64,000 nt of DNA, from positions 372,001 through 436,000 of the forward strand of contig NZ_FNSO01000002.1 in assembly GCF_900105945.1 (NCBI RefSeq). The letters are read 5' to 3'. The position numbers and the translations under genes were made by a program. How positions within the stretch are numbered: position 1 is the first letter of the stretch; every line of letters starts with the position of its first letter. Below are positions 34,995 to 42,969 of the stretch, in pieces. A model generated the notes under the pieces. It was given only the letters and a program-made list of their open reading frames with translations, was not told the DNA's origin and searched no databases. Origin of the DNA: Amycolatopsis tolypomycina (GTDB taxonomy: Bacteria; Actinomycetota; Actinomycetes; Mycobacteriales; Pseudonocardiaceae).

Positions 34995-35312
34995 TCAGGC
35001 CAGTCGATCGCGGAACCGCAGCCGGCCGGCAATCCGCGTGCTCTCGTGCGCGAGGACGACCGTTGCACTACTGGCCGCCAGCGCAGCTTCCACCGGGTAT
35101 CCGCGGATGATCAAGAATCCAGCGAACGCCTGGATGGTGATCACGAGAATGATCTTTTCTCGAGCCCGCCGGACCGGCCAGGCCTGATCGAGCTCGGGCG
35201 TGCTGCATGGGGGTAACGCCGCCGCGGTGACATAAAGACGCCTTCCTACGTGGTCCAGGTGGGATTTGATGCAGTGGAGCAGTCCTCCGCACCCGAGTTG
35301 CACCTCGATCAC
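34995..35312 (-). CDS. Possible small membrane protein (weak)
   Basis: This 105-codon frame ends with a plausible two-helix segment: REKIILVITIQAFAGFLIIR followed by GYPVEAALAASSATVVLAHE and a basic tail RIAGRLRFRDRLA. The N-terminal half does not look coding, and no good internal start codon exists, so the gene may be frameshifted or not real. The large nested hairpin lies directly after its stop on the same strand, which would suit a terminator. Confidence 0.3.
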   Translation of the reverse strand: MIEVQLGCGGLLHCIKSHLDHVGRRLYVTAAALPPCSTPELDQAWPVRRAREKIILVITIQAFAGFLIIRGYPVEAALAASSATVVLAHESTRIAGRLRFRDRLA

Positions 35313-35441
35313 GGAGGGCTTGATTGTTGCCTACAGACACCGGAAAGGCGAGGTTTACTACGCTGAGCAACCAACCGTTGGCACAACGAAGGGGCCGCCG
35401 GTGCAACGGCGACCCCTTCACCCGCGAACCCACCTGGACCA
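35251..35441. repeat. 13-bp inverted repeat bounding a 191-bp segment
   Basis: TGGTCCAGGTGGG (35251-35263) and CCCACCTGGACCA (35429-35441) are exact reverse complements. Inside lies another stem, AAGGGG-C-CGCCG / CGGCG-A-CCCCTT (35389-35400, 35407-35418), resembling a terminator. The segment could be a folded RNA or a small inserted element. Confidence 0.5.
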
Positions 35442-35621
35442 GCAGGGACGCTCGGGGCGTTCAAGGCTTGAACCTTGAGCGCAAGCAGTCTACGAAGGCT
35501 AGGGCCACGCAAGAGGGGGCCGTCATGCTCTTGTCCAGACTTTGTCAACTTGACATAGCGGTTGTCATCTGACCTACGCACCTGCACGAGCAGGCGTTTT
35601 GTCACGTCCCTGCGTCAGGAC

Positions 35622-35647
35622 ATCCCTATACTTGACAGTATAGGGAT
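35622..35647. promoter_or_regulatory. Perfect palindrome ATCCCTATAC(N6)GTATAGGGAT
   Basis: Ten-bp perfect arms (35622-35631, 35638-35647) flank TTGACA, itself a -35 consensus hexamer. It looks like a regulator-controlled promoter, but no convincing gene starts downstream on the plus strand before pepA's convergent 3' end. It may be the leftover control region of a lost element. Confidence 0.5.
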
Positions 35648-35730
35648 AGTGCCGAATCAAGGAGAGCCCTCCGAACTTCGGACTCGCACATCAGCCGTCC
35701 ACCGGCCCAGCCGAACTGTGGACAACCTCG

Positions 35731-37182
35731 TCAGGCCAGCGAAGCCGCCAGCTCCACCAGTGTTCGCGCCGCGAAGCCCGTTGCGCCCGGGACCACCTCG
35801 TCGTAGTTCTTCTCCGACCTCGCCGGGCCCGCGATGTCCAGGTGCGCCCATGGCAGTCCCGACGTGAACTCGCGCAGGAACAGCGCCGCCGCGATGCCGC
35901 CGGGGCCGCCCGGCATCTGGCGGACGTCGCCGAACTCGCCGCGGACGCTCTCCGCGTAGTCCTCCACCAGTGGCATCCGCCACCACGCCTCGCCCACCCG
36001 CGAGCCCGCCGCGGCAACCAGTGCCGCCAGCGTGTCGTCCGAGGCGAACAGGCCGCCCGTGCGCAGGCCCAGCGAGACCTTCATCGCGCCGGTCAACGTC
36101 GCCGCGTCGACCACGTAGTCCGGGGTGAACCGCTTGATCCCGTAGACCAGCGCGTCCGCCAGGACCATGCGGCCCTCCGCGTCCGTGTTGTCCACCTCGG
36201 TCGTCTTGCCGCCGTAGTGCCGGACGATGTCGCCCGGGCGGTACGACGAACCCGAGACGTGGTTCTCCGCGCACGGCACCAGCGCCGTCACGCGGACGCC
36301 GAGCCCGAGTGCCGCGATGCCGCGGATCGCCGCGATCACCGCCGCGCCGCCCGCCATGTCCGTGCGCATCAGGTGCATCCCGTCGGCCGGCTTGATCGAC
36401 AGGCCGCCCGTGTCGAACGTGATGCCCTTGCCGACCAGCAGCAGGTGCCGGGACGCCCCCGCCGGCTTGTACGTCATCTCCAGCAGCCGCGGCGGCCGCG
36501 CGGAACCGCCGCCGACCGCCAGGACGCCGCCGAAGCCCTCCGCCGCGAGCCACTTCTCGTCCCGCACCGTCACCTCGACGCGCGGGCCCGCCACGCGGGC
36601 CGCCGTGTCGGCCAGCCAGGCGGGGGTCTTCACGTTGGACGGCGTGTTCGCGAGATCACGCGTCAGCGCCGTCGCCGCGGCCAGCACCGCGGCGCGATCG
36701 ACGAGCGAAGCCAGCGCGGGGTCGTCGCCCACGAGCCGGATCGTCCGCACCGACGGCTTGGGGTCCTCGCCGGTCACCTTGTACCGGTAGCCGCCGAGCA
36801 GGAGGCCCAGCGCCAGCTCGGTGACGTGCTCGCCGGACGCCTCCTCGGGCAGCTCCAGCTGCACCGCGCGGAACGCCTTGCCCCCGTGGTCGACGTCGTC
36901 CGCGAGCGCCGCGTTGATCCCGCGGACCAGCGCCGCGCCGGTCTTGCGGTACTCCTTCGGCTCGCCGCCGCCGATGCCTGCGATCCACCGCGGCCCGGTG
37001 CCGGGCACCGTCTGCACGTCGCCCGCCTTGCCGGTGATCCGGACGCCCTCGATCTCCAGGGGCTCGACGTCATCGTTGTCGGGCGCGGCCACCAGCCGGG
37101 CCGTCGGGACGCCGCGGCGGAGTTCGCCCGCGACCTCGATGTCGAGCAGAGTAGCCGGAACGGGCGGTAGCGGATTACGCAC
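35731..37182 (-). CDS. pepA: Leucyl aminopeptidase (M17)
   Basis: The 483-residue cytosolic enzyme has the M17 layout: a variable N-terminal macro-like domain and a C-terminal catalytic domain. Metal and catalytic motifs are clear: LLVGKGITFDTGGLSIKP, MRTDMAGGAAV, and VDNTDAEGRMVLADAL. It removes N-terminal residues from peptides using two divalent metals and forms hexamers. GTG at 37180-37182 is preferred, with GAAGG 9 bp upstream; a TTG three codons earlier is the alternative. DUF3117 lies about 90 bp upstream on the same strand. Confidence 0.94.
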   Translation of the reverse strand: MRNPLPPVPATLLDIEVAGELRRGVPTARLVAAPDNDDVEPLEIEGVRITGKAGDVQTVPGTGPRWIAGIGGGEPKEYRKTGAALVRGINAALADDVDHGGKAFRAVQLELPEEASGEHVTELALGLLLGGYRYKVTGEDPKPSVRTIRLVGDDPALASLVDRAAVLAAATALTRDLANTPSNVKTPAWLADTAARVAGPRVEVTVRDEKWLAAEGFGGVLAVGGGSARPPRLLEMTYKPAGASRHLLLVGKGITFDTGGLSIKPADGMHLMRTDMAGGAAVIAAIRGIAALGLGVRVTALVPCAENHVSGSSYRPGDIVRHYGGKTTEVDNTDAEGRMVLADALVYGIKRFTPDYVVDAATLTGAMKVSLGLRTGGLFASDDTLAALVAAAGSRVGEAWWRMPLVEDYAESVRGEFGDVRQMPGGPGGIAAALFLREFTSGLPWAHLDIAGPARSEKNYDEVVPGATGFAARTLVELAASLA

Positions 37183-37272
37183 AGTGAGCAACCTTCGGGC
37201 GCAGAGGAACCGCGACCCCGGCCTCCACAGGGAGACCGGGGTGCGACGGAAGGACGGTTCGAGGGGGCCGGG

Positions 37273-37440
37273 TCAGCCGGTGACCTCCGCCAAAGCGGCG
37301 CCGAGGTCCTTCGCTTCTTCCGCGGAGAGCTCGACGACGAGTCGCCCACCACCCTCGAGCGGTACGCGCATCACGAGGCCCCGCCCCTCCTTAGTCACTT
37401 CGAGGGGACCATCTCCGGTCCGGGGCTTCATGGCCGCCAT
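37273..37440 (-). CDS. DUF3117 small conserved protein
   Basis: The 55-residue protein MAAMKPRTGDGPLEVTKEGR continues GLVMRVPLEGGGRLVVELSA and ends ALAEVTG. It is a very conserved actinobacterial family of unknown function; M. tuberculosis Rv1211 is the counterpart. The ATG at 37438-37440 is preceded by GGAGGGAG. It lies near tag and the DivIVA-like gene, as in M. tuberculosis. Confidence 0.92.
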   Translation of the reverse strand: MAAMKPRTGDGPLEVTKEGRGLVMRVPLEGGGRLVVELSAEEAKDLGAALAEVTG

Positions 37441-37638
37441 AGCGTGCTCCCTCCGTCTCAACCGGCGCGCCCGGGTCGCGCTCGCGTGAAAGCCAGCCGG
37501 GTCTGCTGTCCATTGTCCCTCATCAGCGGCCGGGCGCATCAGCGGACCGATCTTTTGCCGCCGTATCGGTGCTGGTATGCGGCCCGCGCGAGGTGAAAGA
37601 CTCTCGGCCGACCGAAGTTTTCCGCGCAAGGAGAAGAC

Positions 37639-38433
37639 GTGACCACATCCGACGTCCTGTTGACCGCCGACGCCGACGGGGTGCGCACCCTCACCCTGAA
37701 CCGGCCGCAGGCGTACAACTCGCTGACCGTCGAGCTGAAGGAAGCACTGCTCGCGGCGCTGCGCGAGGCGGCGGACGACGAAGCCGTCCGCGCGGTCGTG
37801 CTGACCGGTTCGGGCAAGGCGTTCTGCGCCGGCCAGGACCTGAAGGAGCACGTGGGGCTGCTGCAAGCGGGTGACCCCGCTCCGCTACACACGGTGAAGG
37901 AGCACTACAACCCGATCGTCAAGACGATCGTGGGCATGCCGAAGCCGGTGATCGCGGCCGTCAACGGCACCGCCGCCGGCGCCGGGGCCGCCTTCGTGTA
38001 CGCCAGTGACCTGCGGATCGCCGCCGAGTCGTCGTCGTTCCTGATGGCGTTCGCCAACGTCGGGCTCGGCCCCGACTCGGGGGCGTCCTGGACGCTGCAG
38101 CGGCTGGTCGGCTACGGCCGCGCCGCCGAGCTGATGCTGCTGGCCCGCACCGTCGACGCGGCCGAGGCGCTGCGCCTCGGCCTGGTCGGCGAGGTCGTGC
38201 CGGACGCCGAACTCGCCGCCCGCGCCCAGCAGGTGGCGGCGAAGCTCGCGGCCGGCCCGACCGTCGCCTACGCGAAGATCAAGAGCGTGCTGAACCTGGC
38301 CGCGCAGTCGACGTTCGACGAGGCGCTCGACGCCGAGGACGCCGCCCAGACGGCGCTCGGCGCGACGGCCGACCACACCGAGGCCGTCGAGGCCTTCGTC
38401 AGCAAGCGCAAGCCGGACTTCCAGGGCAAGTGA
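37639..38433 (+). CDS. Enoyl-CoA hydratase/isomerase family protein
   Basis: The 264-residue crotonase-fold protein shows the oxyanion-hole motifs TGSGKAFCAGQDLKEH (about residues 55-70) and NGTAAGAGAAFVYASDLRIA (about 107-126). Glu residues used by classical hydratases are not evident; VGLGPDSGASWTLQRLVG has Asp in the position used by PaaG-type isomerases. It may be a PaaG-like 2,3-dehydroadipyl-CoA hydratase/isomerase, but no paa genes are adjacent. The start is GTG with AAGGAG upstream. Confidence 0.88.
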   Translation: MTTSDVLLTADADGVRTLTLNRPQAYNSLTVELKEALLAALREAADDEAVRAVVLTGSGKAFCAGQDLKEHVGLLQAGDPAPLHTVKEHYNPIVKTIVGMPKPVIAAVNGTAAGAGAAFVYASDLRIAAESSSFLMAFANVGLGPDSGASWTLQRLVGYGRAAELMLLARTVDAAEALRLGLVGEVVPDAELAARAQQVAAKLAAGPTVAYAKIKSVLNLAAQSTFDEALDAEDAAQTALGATADHTEAVEAFVSKRKPDFQGK

Positions 38434-38453
38434 CGCCGCGGCTGCTTCCGGGC

Positions 38454-39017
38454 TCAGGCAGCCCGGAAGCAGCCCGCGACGTGGTCGTCGACCATGCCGG
38501 TGGCCTGCATCAGCGCGTAGCACGTTGTCGGGCCGAGGAAGGCGAAGCCGCGCTTCTTGAGCTCCTTCGCCATCGCCTTGGACTCGTCCGTGATGGCCGG
38601 GACGTCCGCCATGGTGCGCGGGCGCCGGTGCGAAGCGGGCGCGAACGACCACAGCAGCTCGTCCAGCGGGGTGTCCAGGGCGGCGATCGCCTGCGCGTTC
38701 TTGATCGCGGCCAGGATCTTCGCCCGGTTCCGCACGATCGACGCGTCCTGCATCAGCCGCTCGACGTCGGCTTCGCCGAACTTCGCCACCTTCGCCGGCT
38801 TGAACTGCTTGAACGCCTTCCGGAAGCCCTCCCGCTTGCGCAGGATCGTGATCCACGACAGCCCGGACTGGAACGACTCGAGGCACAGCCGCTCGTACAG
38901 CTCGTCCTGCCCGTGGAGCGGCCGCCCCCACTCCTCGTCGTGGTACACCGCGTAGTCCGGGGTCGAATTACCCCAGCTGCAGCGGGCGACGCCGTCGGCG
39001 CCGATCAGCTCACTCAT
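38454..39017 (-). CDS. tag: DNA-3-methyladenine glycosylase I
   Basis: The 187-residue protein matches Tag: RCSWGNSTPDYAVYHDEEWG near the N-terminus, LCLESFQSGLSWITILRKRE in the middle, and FAFLGPTTCYALMQATGMVD followed by DHVAGCF at the end. The conserved Cys and His of the Zn site are present. It excises 3-methyladenine from alkylated DNA. The ATG overlaps the end of the SRPBCC gene by 8 bp. It matches Rv1210 (tagA) in position. Confidence 0.94.
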   Translation of the reverse strand: MSELIGADGVARCSWGNSTPDYAVYHDEEWGRPLHGQDELYERLCLESFQSGLSWITILRKREGFRKAFKQFKPAKVAKFGEADVERLMQDASIVRNRAKILAAIKNAQAIAALDTPLDELLWSFAPASHRRPRTMADVPAITDESKAMAKELKKRGFAFLGPTTCYALMQATGMVDDHVAGCFRAA

Positions 39018-39468
39018 CCCCACCCACCGAATAGTTCTCCGCGAACCGCGCGAACCGCCGCAGCGACTGGCGCACCCCCAGCGCGAACACCGGCCGCACC
39101 AGCGGCCAGCCGAGCCTGCCCAGCGGGCCGAACGGCAGCCGCAGGTGCTCGGCCCAGACGAACGTCGAGCGCGCCGGGCCCTTCGGCACCACCTGGAACA
39201 CGCCGGTGCCCTGGACGAAGCTGCCGAGGTGCCGGACGCCGCACCGGACCGGCGGCTCCCAGCTGGTGATCTCCATGGTGTCGGTGAAGCCGACGCCGGC
39301 CACGCCGGTGAACGCCGACAGCCGCGAACCGACGCTGCGGCCGTTGCCCTCGACCACCTCGACCTCGGTGCCGAGCATCCACTCGCCCTGGCGCGCCCAG
39401 TCCGTCAGCGCGAGCCAGGTCGTCCCCGCCGGGGCGCGGACGTCGACCGAGAGGATCAGGTCCGTCAC
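39010..39468 (-). CDS. SRPBCC/polyketide-cyclase-like protein
   Basis: The 152-residue protein has a START-like fold pattern: ILSVDVRAPAGTTWLALTDW at the N-terminus, alternating strands, and a long C-terminal helix (GVRQSLRRFARFAENY). Such proteins bind small hydrophobic ligands. It sits in a chain of overlapping genes from PadR to tag (4-8 bp overlaps), so it is co-translated with them. The ligand is unknown. Confidence 0.82.
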   Translation of the reverse strand: MTDLILSVDVRAPAGTTWLALTDWARQGEWMLGTEVEVVEGNGRSVGSRLSAFTGVAGVGFTDTMEITSWEPPVRCGVRHLGSFVQGTGVFQVVPKGPARSTFVWAEHLRLPFGPLGRLGWPLVRPVFALGVRQSLRRFARFAENYSVGGDE

Positions 39469-39788
39469 GGGGAGGCCTCGGGCGAGCTCTCCCGCTCTCG
39501 TTCGCGCTCCTCCAGTTCGGCGACGCGGGCCCGCAGGTCGTCGAGCTCGACGCCCAGCCGGCGCATCACCCAGTCCACTTCGGACATCTTGTAGCCACGC
39601 AGCACCATCTGGAAGCGGACCTCGGCCAGGTCCTCGCCGGTGATGTCCTCGGCGGGCAGCCGCGTGGGCGAGCTGCCCGGCGGCAGCGGGGCGAGCTCCT
39701 CACCCCGGCCGAACACCACCGCGGCGAGCAGGAACACCACGGCCGCCACCAGCAGCATGACTACGAGGTAGATCAGCGCGGTCGTCAC
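39465..39788 (-). CDS. DivIVA-domain membrane protein, Rv1209-like
   Basis: The 107-residue protein has one N-terminal membrane helix (LIYLVVMLLVAAVVFLLAAV). A DivIVA-like segment follows: EDLAEVRFQMVLRGYKMSEV, then DWVMRRLGVELDDLRARVAE, continuing as a coiled coil. It may sense membrane curvature or help polar growth. The GTG start overlaps the upstream TGA. It corresponds to Rv1209, which also lies between gpgS and tagA. Confidence 0.88.
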   Translation of the reverse strand: MTTALIYLVVMLLVAAVVFLLAAVVFGRGEELAPLPPGSSPTRLPAEDITGEDLAEVRFQMVLRGYKMSEVDWVMRRLGVELDDLRARVAELEERERERESSPEASP

Positions 39789-40453
39789 GCGACGATCGTG
39801 GCATACCCACCCCATGACCGTCTCGCGAGCACGACGAGCCGGACCGAAAGCGCCACCCAGGCGAACATCAACAGGGCACACGGGACGCTGAGGAACAGTC
39901 TCGAGACGTCGACGACACCGGTCGCCGCGATGAGCAGCCCGATGGAGCCGATGTTGACGCCGACCGCGAGCGCGATCAGGACCCCGCAGAACCGGGCGAG
40001 CCCGGTGCCGTCGATGCGGCGGCTCAGCCAGCGGATGCCGAGCAGCGCGACCAGGCCGATCACCGGCACGAGGAACACCGCGCCGTGGGAGACGCGGGTG
40101 ATCACCATGTACCACTCGGGCGACGGCGTCGACAGCTTCGTCCACTCGCCGAAGGTGAGGATCCGCGCGTAGTCCCACGCGATCTGCATGGCCGGGACAC
40201 CCAGCACCAGTTTCCACAGCGTGCGGACGCCGCTGAGCATGCCCAGCTCGGCCTGGTAGTCACGGGCGACGACCGCGGCCGGCCCGAAGTCGGCGACGGC
40301 CCGGCGTTCGGCTTCCGCGTCGTCCCAGCCGCCGGCGCGGTAGGCGTCGGCGGCGTCGTGCAGCCCGCCGCGGGCCTCCTCCAGCAGGTCGGCTTTGAAG
40401 CGGCCGCAGCCGTGCAGCCTGCGGTCCAGCTCCCCCAGGTATTCGTCGATCAT
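39785..40453 (-). CDS. Membrane protein with permease-prefix-like N-terminal domain
   Basis: The 222-residue protein starts with a helical domain (MIDEYLGELDRRLHGCGRFK, then DLLEEARGGLHDAADAYRAG and AERRAVADFGPAAVVARDYQ). Such domains frequently follow PadR regulators and precede membrane domains. Four or so membrane helices follow. The ATG overlaps the PadR TGA (ATGA). It is probably the PadR-controlled membrane target of the pair. The function is unknown. Confidence 0.8.
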   Translation of the reverse strand: MIDEYLGELDRRLHGCGRFKADLLEEARGGLHDAADAYRAGGWDDAEAERRAVADFGPAAVVARDYQAELGMLSGVRTLWKLVLGVPAMQIAWDYARILTFGEWTKLSTPSPEWYMVITRVSHGAVFLVPVIGLVALLGIRWLSRRIDGTGLARFCGVLIALAVGVNIGSIGLLIAATGVVDVSRLFLSVPCALLMFAWVALSVRLVVLARRSWGGYATIVA

Positions 40454-40767
40454 GTCCCCAGCACTCCCCCGATGACCGTGGTGAACTCCCGCCACTCGGC
40501 GCGCTCCGCCGCCAGGGCCTGCTCGCCGGAGCGGGTGAGGCGGTAGGTGCGGCGCTTGCGGCCGGACACGACGTCCCATTCGCTGGCCAGCCAGCCGGCC
40601 CGCTCCAGCCGGCGCAGGGCCGGGTACACGGTGCCGGTGGGCAGGTCGAGCGCGCCGTCGCTGCGCAGCTGGAGCGCCTCGATGATCGCGTAGCCGTGGA
40701 GTTTCCGGCCGTCGAGCACGGCCAGCAGCAACGCGTCGAGGTGTCCGCGCAGGGTGTCCGCCTTCAT
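40450..40767 (-). CDS. PadR family regulator
   Basis: The 105-residue protein is a PadR winged-helix: LRGHLDALLLAVLDGRKLHG, LDLPTGTVYPALRRLERAGW, then SGRKRRTYRLTRSGEQALAA. Small PadR proteins usually repress their own operon. It is divergent from cydA with a 60-bp gap containing several TGTAG/CTACA half-sites, so it may also control the cytochrome bd operon. It is translationally coupled to the membrane gene downstream. Confidence 0.92.
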   Translation of the reverse strand: MKADTLRGHLDALLLAVLDGRKLHGYAIIEALQLRSDGALDLPTGTVYPALRRLERAGWLASEWDVVSGRKRRTYRLTRSGEQALAAERAEWREFTTVIGGVLGT

Positions 40768-40776
40768 GGGTACGCA

Positions 40777-40829
40777 GTCTACACGTCGGCTCGCTACATG
40801 TAGGCAGACTATGTGTAGCCTGTCTACAT
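40777..40829. promoter_or_regulatory. PadR-type operator cluster in the padR/cydA gap
   Basis: The gap contains AGTCTACAC (40777-40785), the palindrome CTACATGTAG (40794-40803) and TGTAG(N5)CTACA (40814-40828). The last ends at the cydA ATG. No Shine-Dalgarno sequence precedes cydA, so its message may be leaderless and the operator may overlap the transcription start. Confidence 0.6.
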
Positions 40830-41994
40830 GAACGCTCTTCCGATCGCGAGACTCCAGTTCGCGACGACGACTTCGTTCCACTTCCTGTTCGTGCTGCTCA
40901 CACTGGGGCTGGTCACGCTGGTGGCCGTGATGCAGACGCGCTGGACGCTCGGCGGCAAGCCCGAGCTCCTGCGGATGACCCGCTTCTGGGGCCGCCTGTA
41001 CGTGATCAACTACGCGCTCGGGATCGCCACCGGCATCGTGATGGAGTTCCAGTTCGGGCTGACCTGGACCGGCCTGTCCGCCTTCGCCGGCGACGTCTTC
41101 GGCGCACCGCTGGCCATCGAGACGCTGGTCGCGTTCTTCCTCGAGTCGACGTTCCTCGGCCTGTGGATCTTCGGCTTCGGGCGGATGAGCAAGTGGCTGC
41201 ACCTGACGCTGCTCTGGCTGGTCACGCTGACCGCCTACGCGTCGGCGCTGTTCATCATGCTGGCCAACTCGTTCCTGCAGAACCCGGTCGGCAGCCGCGT
41301 CGAGAACGGCACGCTGCGCCTCGACGACTTCGGCGCGCTGTTCTCGAACCCCGCGCTGGTCGCGTCCCTGCCGCACGTCGTGGGCGCGGCGATCGTGACC
41401 GGCGGCTTCTTCGTCGTCGGCGTCAGCGCCTGGCACTTCCTCAAGCGCACCACCGAGATCGAGTTCTTCCGCCGGTCGATGCGCCTCGGCGTGGTGGCGG
41501 CGCTGGCCGGCTCGATCTTCGTGATCAACCAGGGCTTCGCGCAGTTCGGCGAGCTGGCGAAGTACCAGCCGGACAAGCTGGACAAGGCCGGCGTCGGCGT
41601 CGGCCTGCCGCTCGGCCTGATGATCCTGCTCGGGTTCGCCATGTTCCTGTGCGCACTGCTGGGCGCGTTGCTGCTGGTCCGTAACTGGATCACCAAGGCG
41701 CGGTTCCTGCACTACCTGATGGTCGCGGCGATCCCGCTGCCGTTCGTCGCGGCGATCATGGGCTGGCTGGTGCGCGAAATCGGCCGCCAGCCGTGGCTGG
41801 TCTGGGGGAAGCTGCGCACCGCCGACGCGATCGCCGACGTCCCGGCCGGCCAGATCCTGTTCTCCTTCATCGCCTTCACACTGCTGTTCGCCGCGCTCGC
41901 GGTGGCCGACTGGGTGCTCATGGCGCGCGTCGCCAAGCGCGGCCCGGACCCCGTCGAGCAGCCCGCCGAACTGCCCGTCCTGAGCGGAGTCTGA
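40828..41994 (+). CDS. cydA: Cytochrome bd oxidase subunit I, short Q-loop-less form
   Basis: The 388-residue polytopic protein keeps key CydA residues: His-18 (FHFLF), both Glu residues of GAPLAIETLVAFFLEST, His in LPHVVGAAIVTGGFF, a Met in GLPLGLMILLG that aligns with the E. coli heme b558 ligand Met-393, and GRQPW. The periplasmic Q-loop of about 130 residues, which carries the quinol-binding Lys/Glu in E. coli CydA (522 residues), is almost gone. Only KYQPDKLDKAGVG joins the two helices. The electron donor may differ from ubiquinol/menaquinol, or the site may be rebuilt. It is followed 3 bp later by cydB. Confidence 0.88.
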   Translation: MNALPIARLQFATTTSFHFLFVLLTLGLVTLVAVMQTRWTLGGKPELLRMTRFWGRLYVINYALGIATGIVMEFQFGLTWTGLSAFAGDVFGAPLAIETLVAFFLESTFLGLWIFGFGRMSKWLHLTLLWLVTLTAYASALFIMLANSFLQNPVGSRVENGTLRLDDFGALFSNPALVASLPHVVGAAIVTGGFFVVGVSAWHFLKRTTEIEFFRRSMRLGVVAALAGSIFVINQGFAQFGELAKYQPDKLDKAGVGVGLPLGLMILLGFAMFLCALLGALLLVRNWITKARFLHYLMVAAIPLPFVAAIMGWLVREIGRQPWLVWGKLRTADAIADVPAGQILFSFIAFTLLFAALAVADWVLMARVAKRGPDPVEQPAELPVLSGV

Positions 41995-41997
41995 CCG

Positions 41998-42960
41998 ATG
42001 GTGACCTTCTGGTGGTGCGTGCTGGGCCTGCTGACCTGCGGGTACTTCGCGCTGGCGGGCTACGACTACGGCGTCGGCATGCTGTTGCCCGCGTTCGAGG
42101 CCGACGAGCGGAAGCGGCGGCAGACGCTCGGCGCGCTCGGGCCGTTCTTCCTGGCCAACGAGGTGTGGCTGGTGGCCGCCGTCGGCCTGCTCTTCGGGGC
42201 GTTCCCGCACCTGGAGGGCAAGGTGTTCGCCGGGGCGTACGTCCTGGTCGTGGTCCTCCTGCTCGGCCTGGTGACGTTCACGGCGTCGATGCAGCTGCGC
42301 AGCCGCCGCCCGGACGCCCGGCGCGGCGCGTGGACGGCGGGCATCGTCGGCGGCGCGCTCGTGACGGCGCTGGCGTGGGGCCTGTTCCTCGGCAACCTCG
42401 TCGTCGGGTTGCCGCCCGTCGGCGACGTGCCCGGCCTGTTCACCCCGTATGCGGTGCTGTGGGGCCTCGGGTTCGTTGCGCTGTTCTGCCTGCAGGGCGC
42501 GGCCTTCCTGGCCGTGCGGGCGCCGGTCGAGCTGACGGGCCGCGCGGTGCGGCTGGCCCGGGCGTTCTCGGCGCCGGTGCTGGCTTTCCTGGTGATCGCC
42601 GCGGTGTGGGGGTACTTCGCGCTCGACGGCGTTTCCGCGCTCGGCGTGGGAGCGGTCGTCCTGGCCTTCGCGGCTTTCGCCGGCGTCTACCTGGGGCTGG
42701 CGACGCGGCGGTACCGGCTCGCGCTCGTCGGGTCGATGACGCTTTCGGCCTGTCCGGCGCTGCTCGCCGGGACGCTGCGGTTCCCCACCGTGCTGGCTTC
42801 CCCGGCGTTGACGCTCGACGACGCGGCGACGGCACCGGAGACGTTCGCGGTGCTGGCCTGGTTCGCGCCGCCCGCGGTGGTGGTGTTGCTGGTGGTGCAG
42901 TGGCTGACCTGGCGCGCGCACCGCCGTCCCGTCGACCAGCGCTCGCTGCTGCACTTCTAG
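41998..42960 (+). CDS. cydB: Cytochrome bd oxidase subunit II
   Basis: The 320-residue protein has about eight or nine membrane helices and the CydB pattern: LAGYDYGVGMLLPAFEADER, GPFFLANEVWLVAAVGLLFG (family form GNEVWLV), FAGAYVLVVVLLLGL and VLWGLGFVALFCLQGAAFLA. It assembles with CydA to reduce O2 to water. It lies 3 bp after cydA and 9 bp before cydD, in one operon. Confidence 0.92.
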   Translation: MVTFWWCVLGLLTCGYFALAGYDYGVGMLLPAFEADERKRRQTLGALGPFFLANEVWLVAAVGLLFGAFPHLEGKVFAGAYVLVVVLLLGLVTFTASMQLRSRRPDARRGAWTAGIVGGALVTALAWGLFLGNLVVGLPPVGDVPGLFTPYAVLWGLGFVALFCLQGAAFLAVRAPVELTGRAVRLARAFSAPVLAFLVIAAVWGYFALDGVSALGVGAVVLAFAAFAGVYLGLATRRYRLALVGSMTLSACPALLAGTLRFPTVLASPALTLDDAATAPETFAVLAWFAPPAVVVLLVVQWLTWRAHRRPVDQRSLLHF

Positions 42961-42969
42961 GGGGACGTC

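Larger units (their letters stand above)
34892..35730. other. Lower-GC accessory gap rich in inverted repeats
   Basis: This 839-bp stretch between the unrecognised gene and pepA contains four separate inverted repeats (34914-34986, 35251-35441, 35389-35418, 35622-35647) plus a near-perfect stem GCG(T/C)TCAAGG/CCTTGAGCGC at 35457-35482. Only one weak coding candidate (34995-35312) is seen. No tRNA or integrase is present. Confidence 0.6.

Noticed and set aside
33806..35730. Complete integrative element
   Set aside because: No integrase, replication or transfer gene and no tRNA attachment site is visible; only an unknown protein and inverted repeats.
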